A stretch of 64,000 nt of DNA, taken from Meconema thalassinum (lineage: Eukaryota > Arthropoda > Insecta > Orthoptera > Tettigoniidae). Under the pieces are notes generated by a model. It had not been told where the DNA came from. It ran no database searches and worked only from the letters and a program-made list of their open reading frames with translations. Numbering within the stretch: position 1 is the stretch's first letter; the number at the start of each line of letters is the position of its first letter. Positions 10,209 to 21,938 of the stretch are shown piece by piece. The stretch covers positions 15,974,708-16,038,707 of the forward strand of contig OX336395.1 of assembly GCA_946902985.2 (NCBI GenBank), written 5' to 3'. Made by a program: the position numbers and the translations under genes.

Positions 10209-12807
10209 CTAAGACTCGAAAGGCAAAACAGAGATAGCAGAGATACGTCTAGTGTAAAGACCTTTATTAGTTAAAACATCAACAACTCTGACGCGTTTAT
10301 CACGGCCAAAGTGGCAGTGAATAACTCTGCCTAGGTTCTACACGAGAGGCGGAGATGGGTCTCGAAGAAGAACCATGTCCCCCACTCGTACATCTGGTTG
10401 AGGAAGCCGCCACTTCTCACGCCTATTTAGCAAGCTGAGATACTCTAACTTCCATCGGCGCCAAAAAGAACAGTGCAAAGATTCTACTTTTCTCCAAAAG
10501 ATAGGTAGGCTAGGATCACAGCGTCGAACCAGCAAAGGCGGAGTAGCAGCAAGCGAACAGCCAATCAGGAAGTGACTGGGTGTTAAAGGTAAAAGATCCT
10601 TAGGATCGTTAGAAAGAGGAGTCAGAGGTCTGGAATTTACAATACCTTCGACTTGAATAATTAAAGAGTTGAATTCCTCATAAGAAAGTATGGTAGGACC
10701 AAGAGTTTTCTTAAGCTGTCTTTTAGTAAGTTTGATGCAGGACTCCCATCGGCCCCCATGATGGGGAGCATAAGGCGTGGTGAAATGCCATTTGAACCCT
10801 TTAGAATAGGAAAAGTTGGAATTTTTTTTCTTAAGCAGAAGGGGAGCTTAACACTTTTTTCCAGAGATCAGAAACACTTACAAAAATTTTTGCATTATCT
10901 GAAAAGACTTCAGATAGAACACCACTTCTAGCAGCAAATCTAGAAAAGGCGGCCAAAAAATAAGATACAGAAGCGTTCGTAACCAACTCGAGGTGGATAG
11001 CTCCCGTCACCATACATACAAATAACGAGATGTAAAGTTTACCCAAGATTTTGCGCTTAGATGAAGAGGGATTGGTCTGATATACGTAAGGACCGGCGTA
11101 ATCAATTCCAGTAAGAGCGAAGGGCCTGCTAGGTTCTGAACGAAATGGAGGTAAATTACCCATAATCTGAGTGGCGGGGCGTGGTTTAACCTTAAAGCAA
11201 GGTATACACTTTTTAACAACAGAAGAAACCTCATGAACGCCATTAATGACCCAGTAGAGTTCACGAATTAGACAGAGCAAGGTGCGAGTGCCAGCATGAA
11301 GGTGTTTATAATGAAACTTTTTTATTATAAGTGTAGTGATAGGATGCTTTGAAGGAAGAATGATGGGTTGTTTTTTCCCATCCTCAAAACTAGACATAGC
11401 TAATCTTCCACCCACACGTATTATGCCGTCCTGGTCTAGAAAAGGAGTGAGTGGAGAAAGCCTGCTAGACTTGGGTAAGTCTTAACCACTTATAAGAGCT
11501 TGCTTTTCAGAAACAAATACTTCCTGCTGAACAAGCAACAAAATCTTGCGAGTAGCAAATTCTAACTCTACTCTGGCGAGAAAGGGTTGAGGCTTCAATG
11601 GTTGATCAATTACTAAATATTTCCACCGGAATATATAAGACACTACACGAATCAATTTATCAAATGAAGAGTATCTCTGAAAAAGGCTAGTAGAAGTAGA
11701 AGTAAGATGCGACGTGACAGGGTCAGCGAGGGCATCAGGTACTTCTTCTACAAATTGATTAGCTAAGCGAAGCCAGCAAGATGATTCCTGACTTAGCCAA
11801 GGAGGACCATTCCAGTACAGGTCTGAAGAAATCAATTTTTTAGGCATGCAACCACGTGATATTATATCCGCGGGGTTTTCACGGCTAGGAACATGTCTCC
11901 ATTGTTCAGAATGGGAAACTTCATCAATCTTAGAAACGCGATTTGCCACAAAGGTATTCCAATGAGAAAAAGGCATGGAAATCCAAGCTAGTACAATAGA
12001 AGAATCGCTCCAAAAAATGTGCGGGAAAATTTTAACTTTAAGCTGACATTTAGTTTAGTGGCTAATTCTGTTGCCATTAAAGCAGAGCATAGTTCTAATC
12101 TCGGCAATGATACCGTTTTAAGTGGAGCAACTTTTGATTTAGCGCACACTAAATTAGAAAATCCAGGGAAAGTAGCTGAGGAAAGTCCTACTATGTATGC
12201 ACAACAGCCATAAGCCCGTTCTGAACTATCAGAAAATACATGCAGGTCATACTGCTGGCATAAGGGATTAGAAATTAAAAGGCCGGGTATAGAAACCTTG
12301 GAGAGATCCAGCAAACTACAGCGATACTCTAACCATTCTTCTAAGAGAGGAAAGGGGAGCTTTTCATCCCAGTCAGATTTTAATGACCAAAACTTTTGCA
12401 GGAAAATTTTTGCAACAATAACTATAGGAGCAATATATTGCAATGGGTCAAAGATCTTTAGGGTTTCTGACAGAACTTGTCTCTTAGTTATAAGGGGAGA
12501 TTCTGATAAATGTACTTGATAAGAGAAGGTATCAGAAGAAGGACACCAAAAAACACCCAATGCTTTTACGGCTGCTTCATCAGTAGGAATAACAACAAAT
12601 TCATTAACTGGGACCTCTGATGAAAATTTTTATATAAATTCTGTAGAATTTGAAGTCCATTTATGGAGCGGAAAACTACCTCCTAGGAGCAGGGATTTCA
12701 AATCTTCGCACACAAGGAGTGCTTCAGAAACATTAGGGAAAGAATAAAAGAAATTGTCAACATAAAATGCCGTTTTTAATGCCTCAGAGGCCAAAGGATG
12801 ATACAGA
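10209..12807 (-). pseudogene. BEL/Pao retrotransposon pol, 5'-truncated and decayed
   Basis: Reading leftward from 12807: the end of reverse transcriptase with FYVDNFF (12753-12764) in place of the usual YVDD box; the connection/RNase H region (QVLSETLKIFDPL, then FSDSSERAYG); the WRHVPSRENPADIISRG block; the H-H-C-C zinc site of integrase (HYKHLHAG..KCIPC); the integrase core with GIDYAGP, SDN and GGRWES as the likely D, D, E residues; and a C-terminal DUF5641-like stretch (QPDVRVGDMVLLRDP) ending at 10209. This domain order is diagnostic of BEL/Pao. Breaks: in-frame stops at 12630-12632, 11479-11481 and 10338-10340, a frameshift near 12020, and one in a homopolymer near 10825. Gag, protease and most of the reverse transcriptase are missing. 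The break at 12807 coincides with the hAT end. Not functional. Confidence 0.92.
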
Positions 12808-14441
12808 CAGGGGCGGATTTAACTTTTTGGCGCCCCATTTTTTAAGTTTGTGTGAAAATTAAGTTGTATTTAGTAAGGCAACCTATTAAAAATTCGAGTG
12901 TATTTATTTTACACGTATAATTAAATTTTATGTGTAGGTATAACTTAAGATCTTGGTGTGCTAACAAAAATCTTTCTCCGTGCTTTATTTTCAGCAAAAG
13001 TTTTGATAATATCGTCAAATTCCATATCTGGCATTAATTCTGATTCAATTGCCAAAATCGTTTGACAAACCAAACGGTCCTGTATCGTGGTTGAGCTCAA
13101 ATAGTATTTTATTCGCTTTACACAATCATGAAAACGAGCGTTCGGCACTGCAGTTCAACAAGCGGTAGGCTATTAAAACATTTGGAAATACTCCTCGTAG
13201 ATCATTCTGTCGAATAAATTTTAATATTTCTAATGGCGGGTTATTTATAATTTTTTTTACTGAGCAATATTTTTGAAAGTGGCACAATTCGTTTATAAAT
13301 ATTTGTTCTATATCATTTGGAAAATTTTGAATCAGCAAAATGCTGCAAAACAAACCCTCTTTCTGTCGAATCTGTTAAAAAATTATACAACTCCTGGAGT
13401 AATTCAAAAAACTTACTCGCTTCTGTACAACTTTCTGCAGCGTGTGTACCAAACAAATTCAAGGAATTTGCAGTGCATGGTGTGTACTCTGCGAGAAGAT
13501 TGTCGTCTTTTATTCTAGCTTGAAGTCCCGAATATATGCCCTTCATGTTGGCAGCGTTATCGTAAGATTGCTCTCTCATATCAAAAATGTCTATGCCTTG
13601 AAATTTCAAAGTAGATGTGACTGCATCATATAAGTCTTCACCTTTGTGACCTGGTTTGTCTAGTAAAGTTAAAAAACGTTCAGTAACAGTGCCGTCTGGT
13701 TTTACATATCGTAAAATGAATGAAAGTTGGTCAATACGAGAGATGTCTGGGGTCGAATCCATAATGATAGAATAGTACTTCCCAGTTTTGAATTCTTCAA
13801 CTGTTTTAGACGTCACGTTTTAGCCATAATTTCGATGACTTCTTCATAAATAGTTGTGGATAGGTAGCTTGTACTACCCTTGCCTTTATCTCCATAATTA
13901 CGAATATGCTCATATACAGTATAAATGGATCGAATTGTCTTAAATATTCTTTTAACATCATAAAATTTCCATTGTTAGGAACGCCGATATGCTCATTACT
14001 GCCTGTGCCCCTAAATGAGAGTCCACGACTTGCCAAGGTTTTGACAGTAGCGACAACTCTTTTAAGAACTTCTTTCCAGTACGCAATTTTTGTTGTTGTA
14101 CTATACCATGATCTACTCTCCCATGTATATTAGCTCTTTCAAACAAATTTAGGAAAGATTGTTTATGATTATGTGAATTTTCGTGGGCAGAAGCCATATC
14201 ATGGAAGTTTTTCCAATCATTTAATCAGTGTCAGAACGCAAATTCGTCAGTTGTGTCTCCAAAGAGCAAACACGGTGCACAAAAAAACAGAACCTTTACT
14301 CTTGGAATAAACAAGCCACTTACGATTCACTATTTCCCCGTTCTGAAGTTTTCTTTGAAACACTGAGTGGTTCAAGTACCTATTATATTCAGGGTAAACT
14401 CGTTTGGATTCTTTAAAATCGGAATCTTTATTCTTAGGCAT
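12808..14441 (-). mobile_element. hAT transposon (ZMYM1-like), decayed; one end visible
   Basis: The left end starts CAGGGGCGGATTTAAC at 12808, a typical hAT terminus. It directly adjoins BEL/Pao pol, so the transposon probably inserted there. I found no matching inverted end (tccgcccctg) to the right up to about 15500 and no 8-bp target duplication. The other end is therefore lost or too diverged. The transposase remnants are listed separately. Confidence 0.75.
12945..14441 (-). pseudogene. hAT-family transposase (TTF zinc finger, DUF4371, hATC), multiply frameshifted
   Basis: The pieces lie in the expected order on the minus strand. 14247-14441: a TTF-type zinc-finger remnant with NRKWLVYSKSKGSVF. 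13958-14197: HENSHNHKQSFLNLFERAN. 13806-14036: SRGLSFRGTGSNEHIG. 13313-13816: the DUF4371/RNase H-like core with YYSIIMDSTPDISRIDQLSF. 13126-13353: the start of the hAT dimerisation domain with NVLIAYRLLNCSAERSFS. 12945-13148: its continuation with AIESELMPDMEFDDIIKTF. Each junction changes frame, so at least four frameshifts separate the pieces and no functional transposase can be made. The family is the ZMYM1/'TTF-type domain' branch of hAT. Confidence 0.9.
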
Positions 14442-15108
14442 GCGAAAGAAGGGAACATAAGAAATGTGCGGGTCTGACGCAAGGCAAACTAGACGCGCTT
14501 ACGTACAAGGGCTCACGGCAGACTCACGTGGATATGCAAACCAATGCTGCGGAAATCAGGGCAACAAGATGACCTCATAGTACGTTTTGGCTAGTGGCAT
14601 TCTTCTTCCTGACCATGTGCCGTCGATATGTCATCAGATGGTTCCTAAGAAACTCACAAGACTGCAATTATTGGACCAGGAATAATGAAAAGGACTTTAT
14701 ATTAGGATAACATGACATCTACTTCATTTAAGGTGAAAACGCAGTCATGGTGTAATTTAAATATTTGTGATTTTATTTCTCTACTTTCCATCCATATGGC
14801 TTCAACTCTATGTACATAGCTGAAAGCGACCTTATTCATGCTATTATTATTATTATTATGAGCTGAGCTTCAGGAAGTGTCTGATAGTAGATGATATTAT
14901 ATTGTTTTAGGGCTTGGTTCAGTGATGATTATAATTAGTGCGTTAACCGAAGGTGAGCCGCGTAGTGTAATAATTGGATAAGAGAAATATGTTAATGATG
15001 TATTTGTGTTGATATTCTGAGCACGTTAGCCGAAGGAGGGCACGATGTAAAGTGTAATAAAATTGTAGGCGTTTATTGTGCCATTTGAATGAATACCATC
15101 TGAATTTT
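14442..15108. other. Intergenic interval, no gene recognised
   Basis: Holds a short (ATT)n run near 14845-14860 and two related 30-bp stretches, gcgttaaccgaaggtgagc (near 14940) and cacgttagccgaaggaggg (near 15022), each followed by gtgtaataa. No coding signal is seen. Confidence 0.5.
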
Positions 15109-15172
15109 ACATGGTGTCCACAGAATTTTCAATGTCAATTTTCCTGACTTTTCCTGCCTGTGGACACCATGT
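15109..15172. repeat. 64-bp interrupted palindrome with perfect 15-bp arms
   Basis: ACATGGTGTCCACAG (15109-15123) is the exact reverse complement of 15158-15172. The 34-bp loop contains two similar pyrimidine-rich stretches, aattttc and attttcctgacttttcctg. It could be a small foldback element or the fused ends of a deleted DNA transposon. Confidence 0.85.
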
Positions 15173-15529
15173 TTTAGAAATAATGTTAGATGTTTGTGGA
15201 ATTTTTGAATTAACCTCTATTGTATATTAATGGAGTGAGGATTTGTCCGTGGCTGCTGGTGTCAGCAGTTACGAATTTTATTGTGCTCTGATAAGCCTGT
15301 GATGAGAGTCTAGTGACATGTTCATTGAAGCCTGTATTAAAACGCTAAAAAAGGTGAAGGTTATAAATTTATGACGTGTTCATATGTTCCATAAGAAGAG
15401 AAGAGGTGTCAAGGTCACCTGACCACGGATAAAGATAAAGTAAAGCTTGGAGGATCTCTACTACAATATGATTATTATTTGGTTTATTTTTATTGCAATA
15501 ATGGCAATAAATTATTTTTCGTATTAATG

Positions 15530-15884
15530 TTATTTCTCTTCTGAAGCCTCCGTGGCTTAGGCGACAGCACGCCGGCCTCTCACCGCTGGCTCCGTGGTTC
15601 AAATCCCGGCCACTCCATGTGAGATCTGTGCTGGACAAAGCGGAGGCAGACAGGTTTTTCTCCGGGTAATCCGGTTTTCCCTGTCAAAATTTCATTCCAG
15701 CAACACTCTCCACTATAATTTCATTTCATCTGTCATTCATTTAATCATTGCCGCAGAGGAGTGCGTCAGGCCTCGGCAGCCGGCACAGTTCATATCCTCG
15801 CCGCTAGATGGGGGCTTTATTCATTCCATTCCTGACCCGGTCGGAGACTGGAAGCAGACTGTGGATTTTCATTATTTCTCTTCT
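15530..15884 (+). mobile_element. tRNA-derived SINE (family 2), copy 1, with 13-bp TSDs
   Basis: The SINE body 15543-15871 is flanked by a perfect 13-bp TSD, ttatttctcttct (15530-15542 and 15872-15884). The 5' end has a tRNA-like head: A box around tggcttaggcg and B box ggttcaaatcc (about 15596-15606). The 3' part ends ...gtggattttcatt. A second copy of the same family lies at 48797-49128, about 90% or more identical over its whole length. A 99-codon open frame across the element is incidental. Confidence 0.95.
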
Positions 15885-16594
15885 AAAAAGTAGATCAAAC
15901 CTCTCATTTCCGACTTCACTCTCTCGTGTTCAGACAACCAGACTGTTTCTGTCTTGGCAATGACATTACCGGTATCACACAGGACCTACTTTTTCTTGTG
16001 AATCAAAATATGAATCCGATGTTATTTGCGAACCAGACTGAAGACTCACCTGGTCTTCATACTCAAGGAGCAACTCTAATTCAGACTTGATAACTGAATT
16101 AGCAGCTATTAATTTACCAGTAGGCTACCTGTAAAATTATTCCTTTGGCAAATATGAGGCCTTCTTGGAGGGCAGCATTTCACTTAATTGTGCAGGCTCG
16201 TCTCTTTCATTTATTCTTTTGGCCATGTAGAGTGCATTTTATTTTCTCAATTCTTAAGGTTCAAATTGTGAATTTTTAGTTCATTAAAATCATCTTCAAC
16301 TGCCTTTAAACTGAATCATTGATCAATTTATATTTAAAAGTAGTTCGTTACAATCTAGCAATTTTTTAACATTTTCAATGCAGCAGTTGCAACTTGTTTT
16401 ACATTTCCCCATGTTCCACTTTCAACACAATCTACCGTATCTTCTAGTTTTAATTTTGAGTGTTTGATTATGTAATGTTTATTTAATACACATGAGTATT
16501 ATTTATTACAACATTTACAAACCATGATTCAAAAACAAACAAGGTTTTGAGACGTTTGCTCCGTTTTTCCATTCTTGAAATCTGGCAACCCTAA
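15885..16594. other. Intergenic interval, no gene recognised
   Basis: AT-rich, single-copy-looking DNA between a SINE and a satellite. No open frame, RNA or repeat that I can support. Confidence 0.5.
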
Positions 16595-19500
16595 GCACAG
16601 CTCAATTGTATTGTTTTAGCGCCAAGAGCTGGCGGACACGAGGACTTGTGCTACAAACATGACGCGAGTAACATTTGGAGACAACAGTCTCATGTGATGC
16701 ACAGCTCAATTGTATTGTTTTAGCGCCAAGAGCTGGCGGACACGAGGACTTGTGCTACAGACATGACGCGAGTAACATTTGGAGACAACAGTCTCATGTG
16801 ATGCACAGCTCAATTGTATTGTTTTAGCGCCAAGAGCTGGCGGACACGAGGACTTGTGCTACAGACTTGACGCGAGCAACATTTGGAGTCAACAGTCTCA
16901 TGTGATGCACAGGTCAATTGTATTGTTTAGCGCCAAGAGCTGGCAGACACTAGTACTTGTGCTACAGACATGACGCGAGTAACATTTGGAGACAACAGTC
17001 TCATGTGATGCACAGCTCAATTGTATTGTTTTAGCGCCAAGAGTTGGCGGACACGAGGACTTGTGCTACAGACATGACGCGAGTAACATTTGGAGACAAC
17101 AGTCTCATGTGATGCACAGCTCAATTGTATTGTTTTAGCGCCAAGAGCTGGCGGACACGAGGACTTGTGCTACAGACATGACGCGAGTAACATTTGGAGA
17201 CAACAGTCTCATGTGATGCACAGCTCAATTGTATTGTTTTAGCACCAAGAGCTGGAGGACACGAGGACTTGTGCTACAGACATGACGCGAGTAACATTTG
17301 GAGCAACAGTCTCATGTGATGCACAGCTCAATTGTATTGTTTTAGCGCCAAGACTTGGCGGACACGAGGACTTGTGCTACAGACATGACGCGAGTAACAT
17401 TTGGAGACAACAGTCTCATGTGATGCACAACTCAATTGTATTGTTTTAGCGCCAAGAGCTGGCGGACACGAGGACTTGTGCTACAGACATGACGCGAGTA
17501 ACATTTGGAGACAACAGTCTCATGTGATGCACAGCTCAATTGTATTGTTTTAGCGCCAAGAGCTGGCAGACACGAGGACTTGTGCTACAGACATGACGCG
17601 AGTAACATTTGGAGACAACAGTCTCATGTGTTGCACAGCTCAATTGTATTGTTTTAGCACCAAGAGTTGGCGGACACGAGGACTTGTGCTACAGACATGC
17701 CGCGAGTAACATTTGGAGACAACAGTCTCATGTGATGCACAGCTCAATTGTATTGTTTTAGCACCAAGAGCTGGCGGACACGAGGACTTGTGCTACAGAC
17801 ATGACGCGGGTAACATTTGGAGACAACAGTCTCATGTGATGCACAGCTCAATTGTATTGTTTTAGCACCAAGAGCTGGCGGACAGGAGGACTAGTGCTAC
17901 AGACATGACGCGAGTAACATTTGGAGACAACAGTCTCATGTGATGCACAGCTCAATTGTATTGTTTTAGCGCCAAGAGTTGGCGGACAAGAGGACTTGTG
18001 CTACAGACATGACGCGAGTAACATTTGGAGACAACAGCCTCATGTGATGCACAGCTCAATTGTATTGTTCTAGCACCAAGAGCTGGCGGACACGAGGACT
18101 TGTGCTACAGACATGACGCGAGTAACATTTGGAGACAACAGTCTCCTGTGATGCACAGCTCAATTGTATTATTTTAGCACCAAGAGTTGGCGGACACGAG
18201 GACTTGTGCTACAGACATGACGCGAGTAAAATTTGGAGACAACAGTCTCCTGTGATGCACAGCTCAATTGTATTGTTTTAGCGCCAAGAGCTGGCGGACA
18301 CGAGGACTTGTGCTACAGACATTACGCGAGTAACATTTGGAGACAACAGCCTCATGTGATGCACAGCTCAATTGTATTGTTTTAGCGCCAAGAGATGGCG
18401 GACACGAGGACTTGTGCTACAGACATGACGCGAGTAACATTTGGAGACAACAGTCTCATGTGATGCACAGCTCAATTGTATTGTTTTTGCACCAAGAGCT
18501 GGAGGACACGAGGACTTGTGCTACAGACATGACGCGAGTAACATTTGGAGCAACAGTCTCATGTGATGCACAGCTCAATTGTATTGTTTTAGCGCCAAGA
18601 GTTGGCGGACACGAGGACTTGTGCTACAGACATGGCGCGAGTAACATTTGGAGACAACAGTCTCATGTGATGCACAGCTCAATTGTATTGTTTTAGCGCC
18701 AAGAGCTGGCGGACACGAGGACTTGTGCTACAGACATGACGCGAGTAACATTTGGAGACAACAGTCCCATGTGATGCACAGCTCAATTGTATTGTTTTAG
18801 CGCCAAGAGCTGGCGGACACGAGGACTTGTGCTACAGACATGACGCGAGTAACATTTGGAGACATCAGTCTCATGTGATGCACAGCTCAATTGTATTGTT
18901 TTAGCTCCAAGAGTTGGCGGACACAAGGACTTGTGCTACAGACATGACGCGAGTAACATTTGGAGACAACAGTCTCATGTGTTGCACAGCTCAATTGTAT
19001 TGTTGTAGCGCCAAGAGTTGGCGGACACGAGGACTTGTGCTACAGACATGACGCGAGTAACATTTGGAGACAACAGTCTCATGTGATGCACAGCTCAATT
19101 GTATTGTTTTAGCGCCAAGAGTTGGCGGACACGAGGACTTGTGCTACAGACATGACGCGAGTAACATTTGGAGACAACAGTCTCATGTGATGCACAGCTC
19201 AATTGTATTGTTTTAGCGCCAAGAGCTGGCGGACACGAGGACTTGTGCTACAAACATGACATGACGCGAGTAACATTTGGAGACAACAGTCTCATGTGAT
19301 GCACAGCTCAATTGTATTGTTTTAGCACCAAGAGCTGGATGACACGAGGACTTGTGCTACAGACATGACGCGAGTAACATTTGGAGCAACAGTCTCATGT
19401 GATGCACAGCTCAATTGTATTGTTTTAGCGCCAAGACTTGGCGGACACGAGGACTTGTGCTACAGACATGACGCGAGTAACATTTGGAGACAACAGTCTC

Positions 19501-20970
19501 ATGTGATGCACAACTCAATTGTATTGTTTTAGCGCCAAGAGCTGGCGGACACGAGGACTTGTGCTACAGACATGACGCGAGTAACATTTGGAGACAACAG
19601 TCTCATGTGATGCACAGCTCAATTGTATTGTTTTAGCGCCAAGAGCTGGCAGACACGAGGACTTGTGCTACAGACATGACGCGAGTAACATTTGGAGACA
19701 ACAGTCTCATGTGTTGCACAGCTCAATTGTATTGTTTTAGCACCAAGAGTTGGCGGACACGAGGACTTGTGCTACAGACATGCCGCGAGTAACATTTGGA
19801 GACAACAGTCTCATGTGATGCACAGCTCAATTGTATTGTTTTAGCACCAAGAGCTGGCGGACACGAGGACTTGTGCTACAGACATGACGCGGGTAACATT
19901 TGGAGACAACAGTCTCCTGTGATTCACAGCTCAATTGTATTGTTTTAGCGCCAAGAGCTGGCGGACACGAGGACTTGTGCTACAGACATGACGCGAGTAA
20001 CATTTGGAGACAACAGTCTCCTGTGATGCACAGCTCAATTGTATTGTTTTAGCACCAAGAGTTGGCGGACACGAGGACTTGTGCTACAGAAATGACGCGA
20101 GTAACATTTGGAGACAACAGTCTCCTGTGATGCACAGCTCAATTGTAATGTTTTAGCGCCAAGAGTTGGGGGACACGAGGACTTGTGCTACAGACATGAC
20201 GCGAGTAACATTTGGAGACAACAGTCTCCTGTGATGCACAGCTCAATTGTAATGTTTTAGCGCCAAGATTTGGGGGACACGAGGACTTGTGCTACAGACA
20301 TGACGCGAGTAACATTTGGAGACAACAGTCTCCTGTGATGCACAGCTCAATTGTAATGTTTTAGCGCCAAGAGTTGGGGGACACGAGGACTTGTGCTACA
20401 GACATGACGCGAGTAACATTTGGAGACAACAGTCTCCTGTGATGCACAGCTCAATAGTAATGTTTTAGCGCCAAGAGTTGGGGGACACGAGGACTTGTGC
20501 TACAGACATGACGCGAGTAATATTTGGAGACAACAGTCTCATGCGATGCACAGCTCAATTGTATTGTTTTAGCGCCAAGAGCTGGCAGACACGAGGGCTT
20601 GTGCTACAGACATGACGCGAGTAACATTTGGAGACAACAGTCTCATGTGATGCACAGCTCAATTGTATTGTTTTAGCGCCAAGAGCTGGCGGACACAAGG
20701 ACTTGTGCTACAGACATGACGCGAGTAACATTTGGAGACATTAGTCTCATGTGATGCACAGCTCAATTGTATTGTTTTAGCGCCAAGAGCTGGCGGACAC
20801 AAGGACTTGTGCTACAGACATGACGCAAGTAACATTTGGAGACAACAGTCTCCTGTGATACACAGCTCAATTGTATTGTTTTAGCGCCAAGAGTTGGCGG
20901 ACACGAGGACTTGTGCTACAGACATGATGCGAGTAACATTTGGAGACAACAGTCTCATGTAATGCACAGC
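16595..20970. repeat. 104-bp satellite array (about 42 copies), complete
   Basis: Tandem repeat of period 104 bp: gcacagctcaattg recurs at 16595, 16699, 16803 and so on, ending at about 20970. Both ends are in the window. Each unit contains a small hairpin, CGCCA-agagc-TGGCG. Length variants are 103 bp (gagcaac for gagacaac, for example near 17300, 18547 and 19384) and one of 110 bp near 19258, where catgacatgacg duplicates six bases. Variant order shows a higher-order duplication of 2083 bp. Open frames inside are by-products. The unit is unrelated to the 97-bp and 67-bp satellites. Confidence 0.98.
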
Positions 20971-21822
20971 AAGTTCAGCCAAACCATTGGCAAAATAATT
21001 AATAACGCTCAAGTGTGGAATAACAATTCCAGTGCCATAGTGTAATGTGGTATGTGTTGTTTCACGAGTGACCAGTGTGCTCTTTTACGTGTATATTACA
21101 TTTCCTTTTCTTAATAATATTTAAGTGGTCCTCCACAAAGTACTTTTAAATTAACGTGGTTTTATGTGCGACCACCGGAGGTAAGGTTCGATCGTGAGCA
21201 TGAGCTCTAAAGTGATCAATCAGGCCGTTCTTGCGACAGAAGGGGACCTGCAGCTAGACCCAGAGGGTGTCAACCAGATAGGATTTATTTGGCACCGTCG
21301 GTGTAGTACATCATCCAGCCGTTTGGAGTGCTGTATATCGTGTTGCCAACATATGCATGATACAACGTTGTAGTTAAATTGCAAACATATCCCTATATTT
21401 AGTCAATAAATATACACTTAATTGGTATTTGGCATTCCCTTGCAATTATCTTGCTCACACACTATTATTATGGCACATATCATTAAATGAACATTATTTC
21501 TACTGGGTTGGTGGCATTGTCTATATTCCCAACATCTTGGCGCCTTCCATTTTCCAACGTAGAAGTACTTTCCACCGCTTAATTGCCTCGTGGTATTTCG
21601 GTTGAATGTAAACCAGTATCGGTATTTCCGTTGCTCTGGTAAGTACCAATTCAAATAATTTATTGATTGATAGGATTCTTATTAGAGCCATGAATTATTA
21701 TTTGGAGGATTTCCTTAATAGTTGTAGAAAGCTAGGTTAATGACTTAAATTTAATTTATTTTCTATTAGATTTTGTATTTCATGGTTTCTGTACCACATT
21801 ATGTATGTTTTGTATGTAGGTT
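20971..21822. other. Flank of satellite with one short open frame, function unknown
   Basis: A plus-strand open frame of 57 codons at 21200-21373 begins MSSKVINQAV and ends in a cysteine-rich stretch (RLECCISCCQ). I recognise no family, and an open frame of this length is expected by chance. A donor-like ggaggtaag lies upstream at about 21178. The region lies directly upstream of the THAP exon, so it could hold its untranslated leader or promoter, but no signal proves this. Confidence 0.3.
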
Positions 21823-21938
21823 ATGGGAAGATATCACATGGCATGCTCTGTTCTTGGCTGCAAAAGTAGAGGTTGGACATACACTCCTGAGGATGGAAGA
21901 GCCCTATCCTTTCATCGCTTTCCCTTTGATGACGCAAG
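21823..21938 (+). CDS. THAP-domain protein, first coding exon (partial gene)
   Basis: An ATG at 21823 opens a 38-codon frame reading MGRYHMACSVLGC.. and ending ..FHRFPFDDA, with one more codon split by a splice donor (AAG|GTATGT at 21938/21939). A splice acceptor, tttgtatgtag, lies just upstream (ends about 21819). THAP domains are zinc-coordinating DNA-binding modules of about 90 residues with the pattern C-x2-4-C..W..C-x2-H and a conserved FP. Here C8 and C13 give the first cysteine pair, and FHRFP gives the conserved FP. The second half, with the tryptophan, C and H, must lie on a later exon, and I did not find it in the next 2 kb. It could be a host transcription factor or a P-element-type transposase-derived gene. 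Exon boundaries are well supported; gene identity is not. Confidence 0.7.

Noticed and set aside
16595..20970. Hammerhead ribozyme in a satellite
   Set aside because: I looked for a CTGATGA core with a downstream GAAA on both strands of the 97- and 104-bp units and did not find it.
16595..20970. CENP-B box in the satellites
   Set aside because: No match to the TTCG....A..CGGG core was seen in the 97- or 104-bp units.
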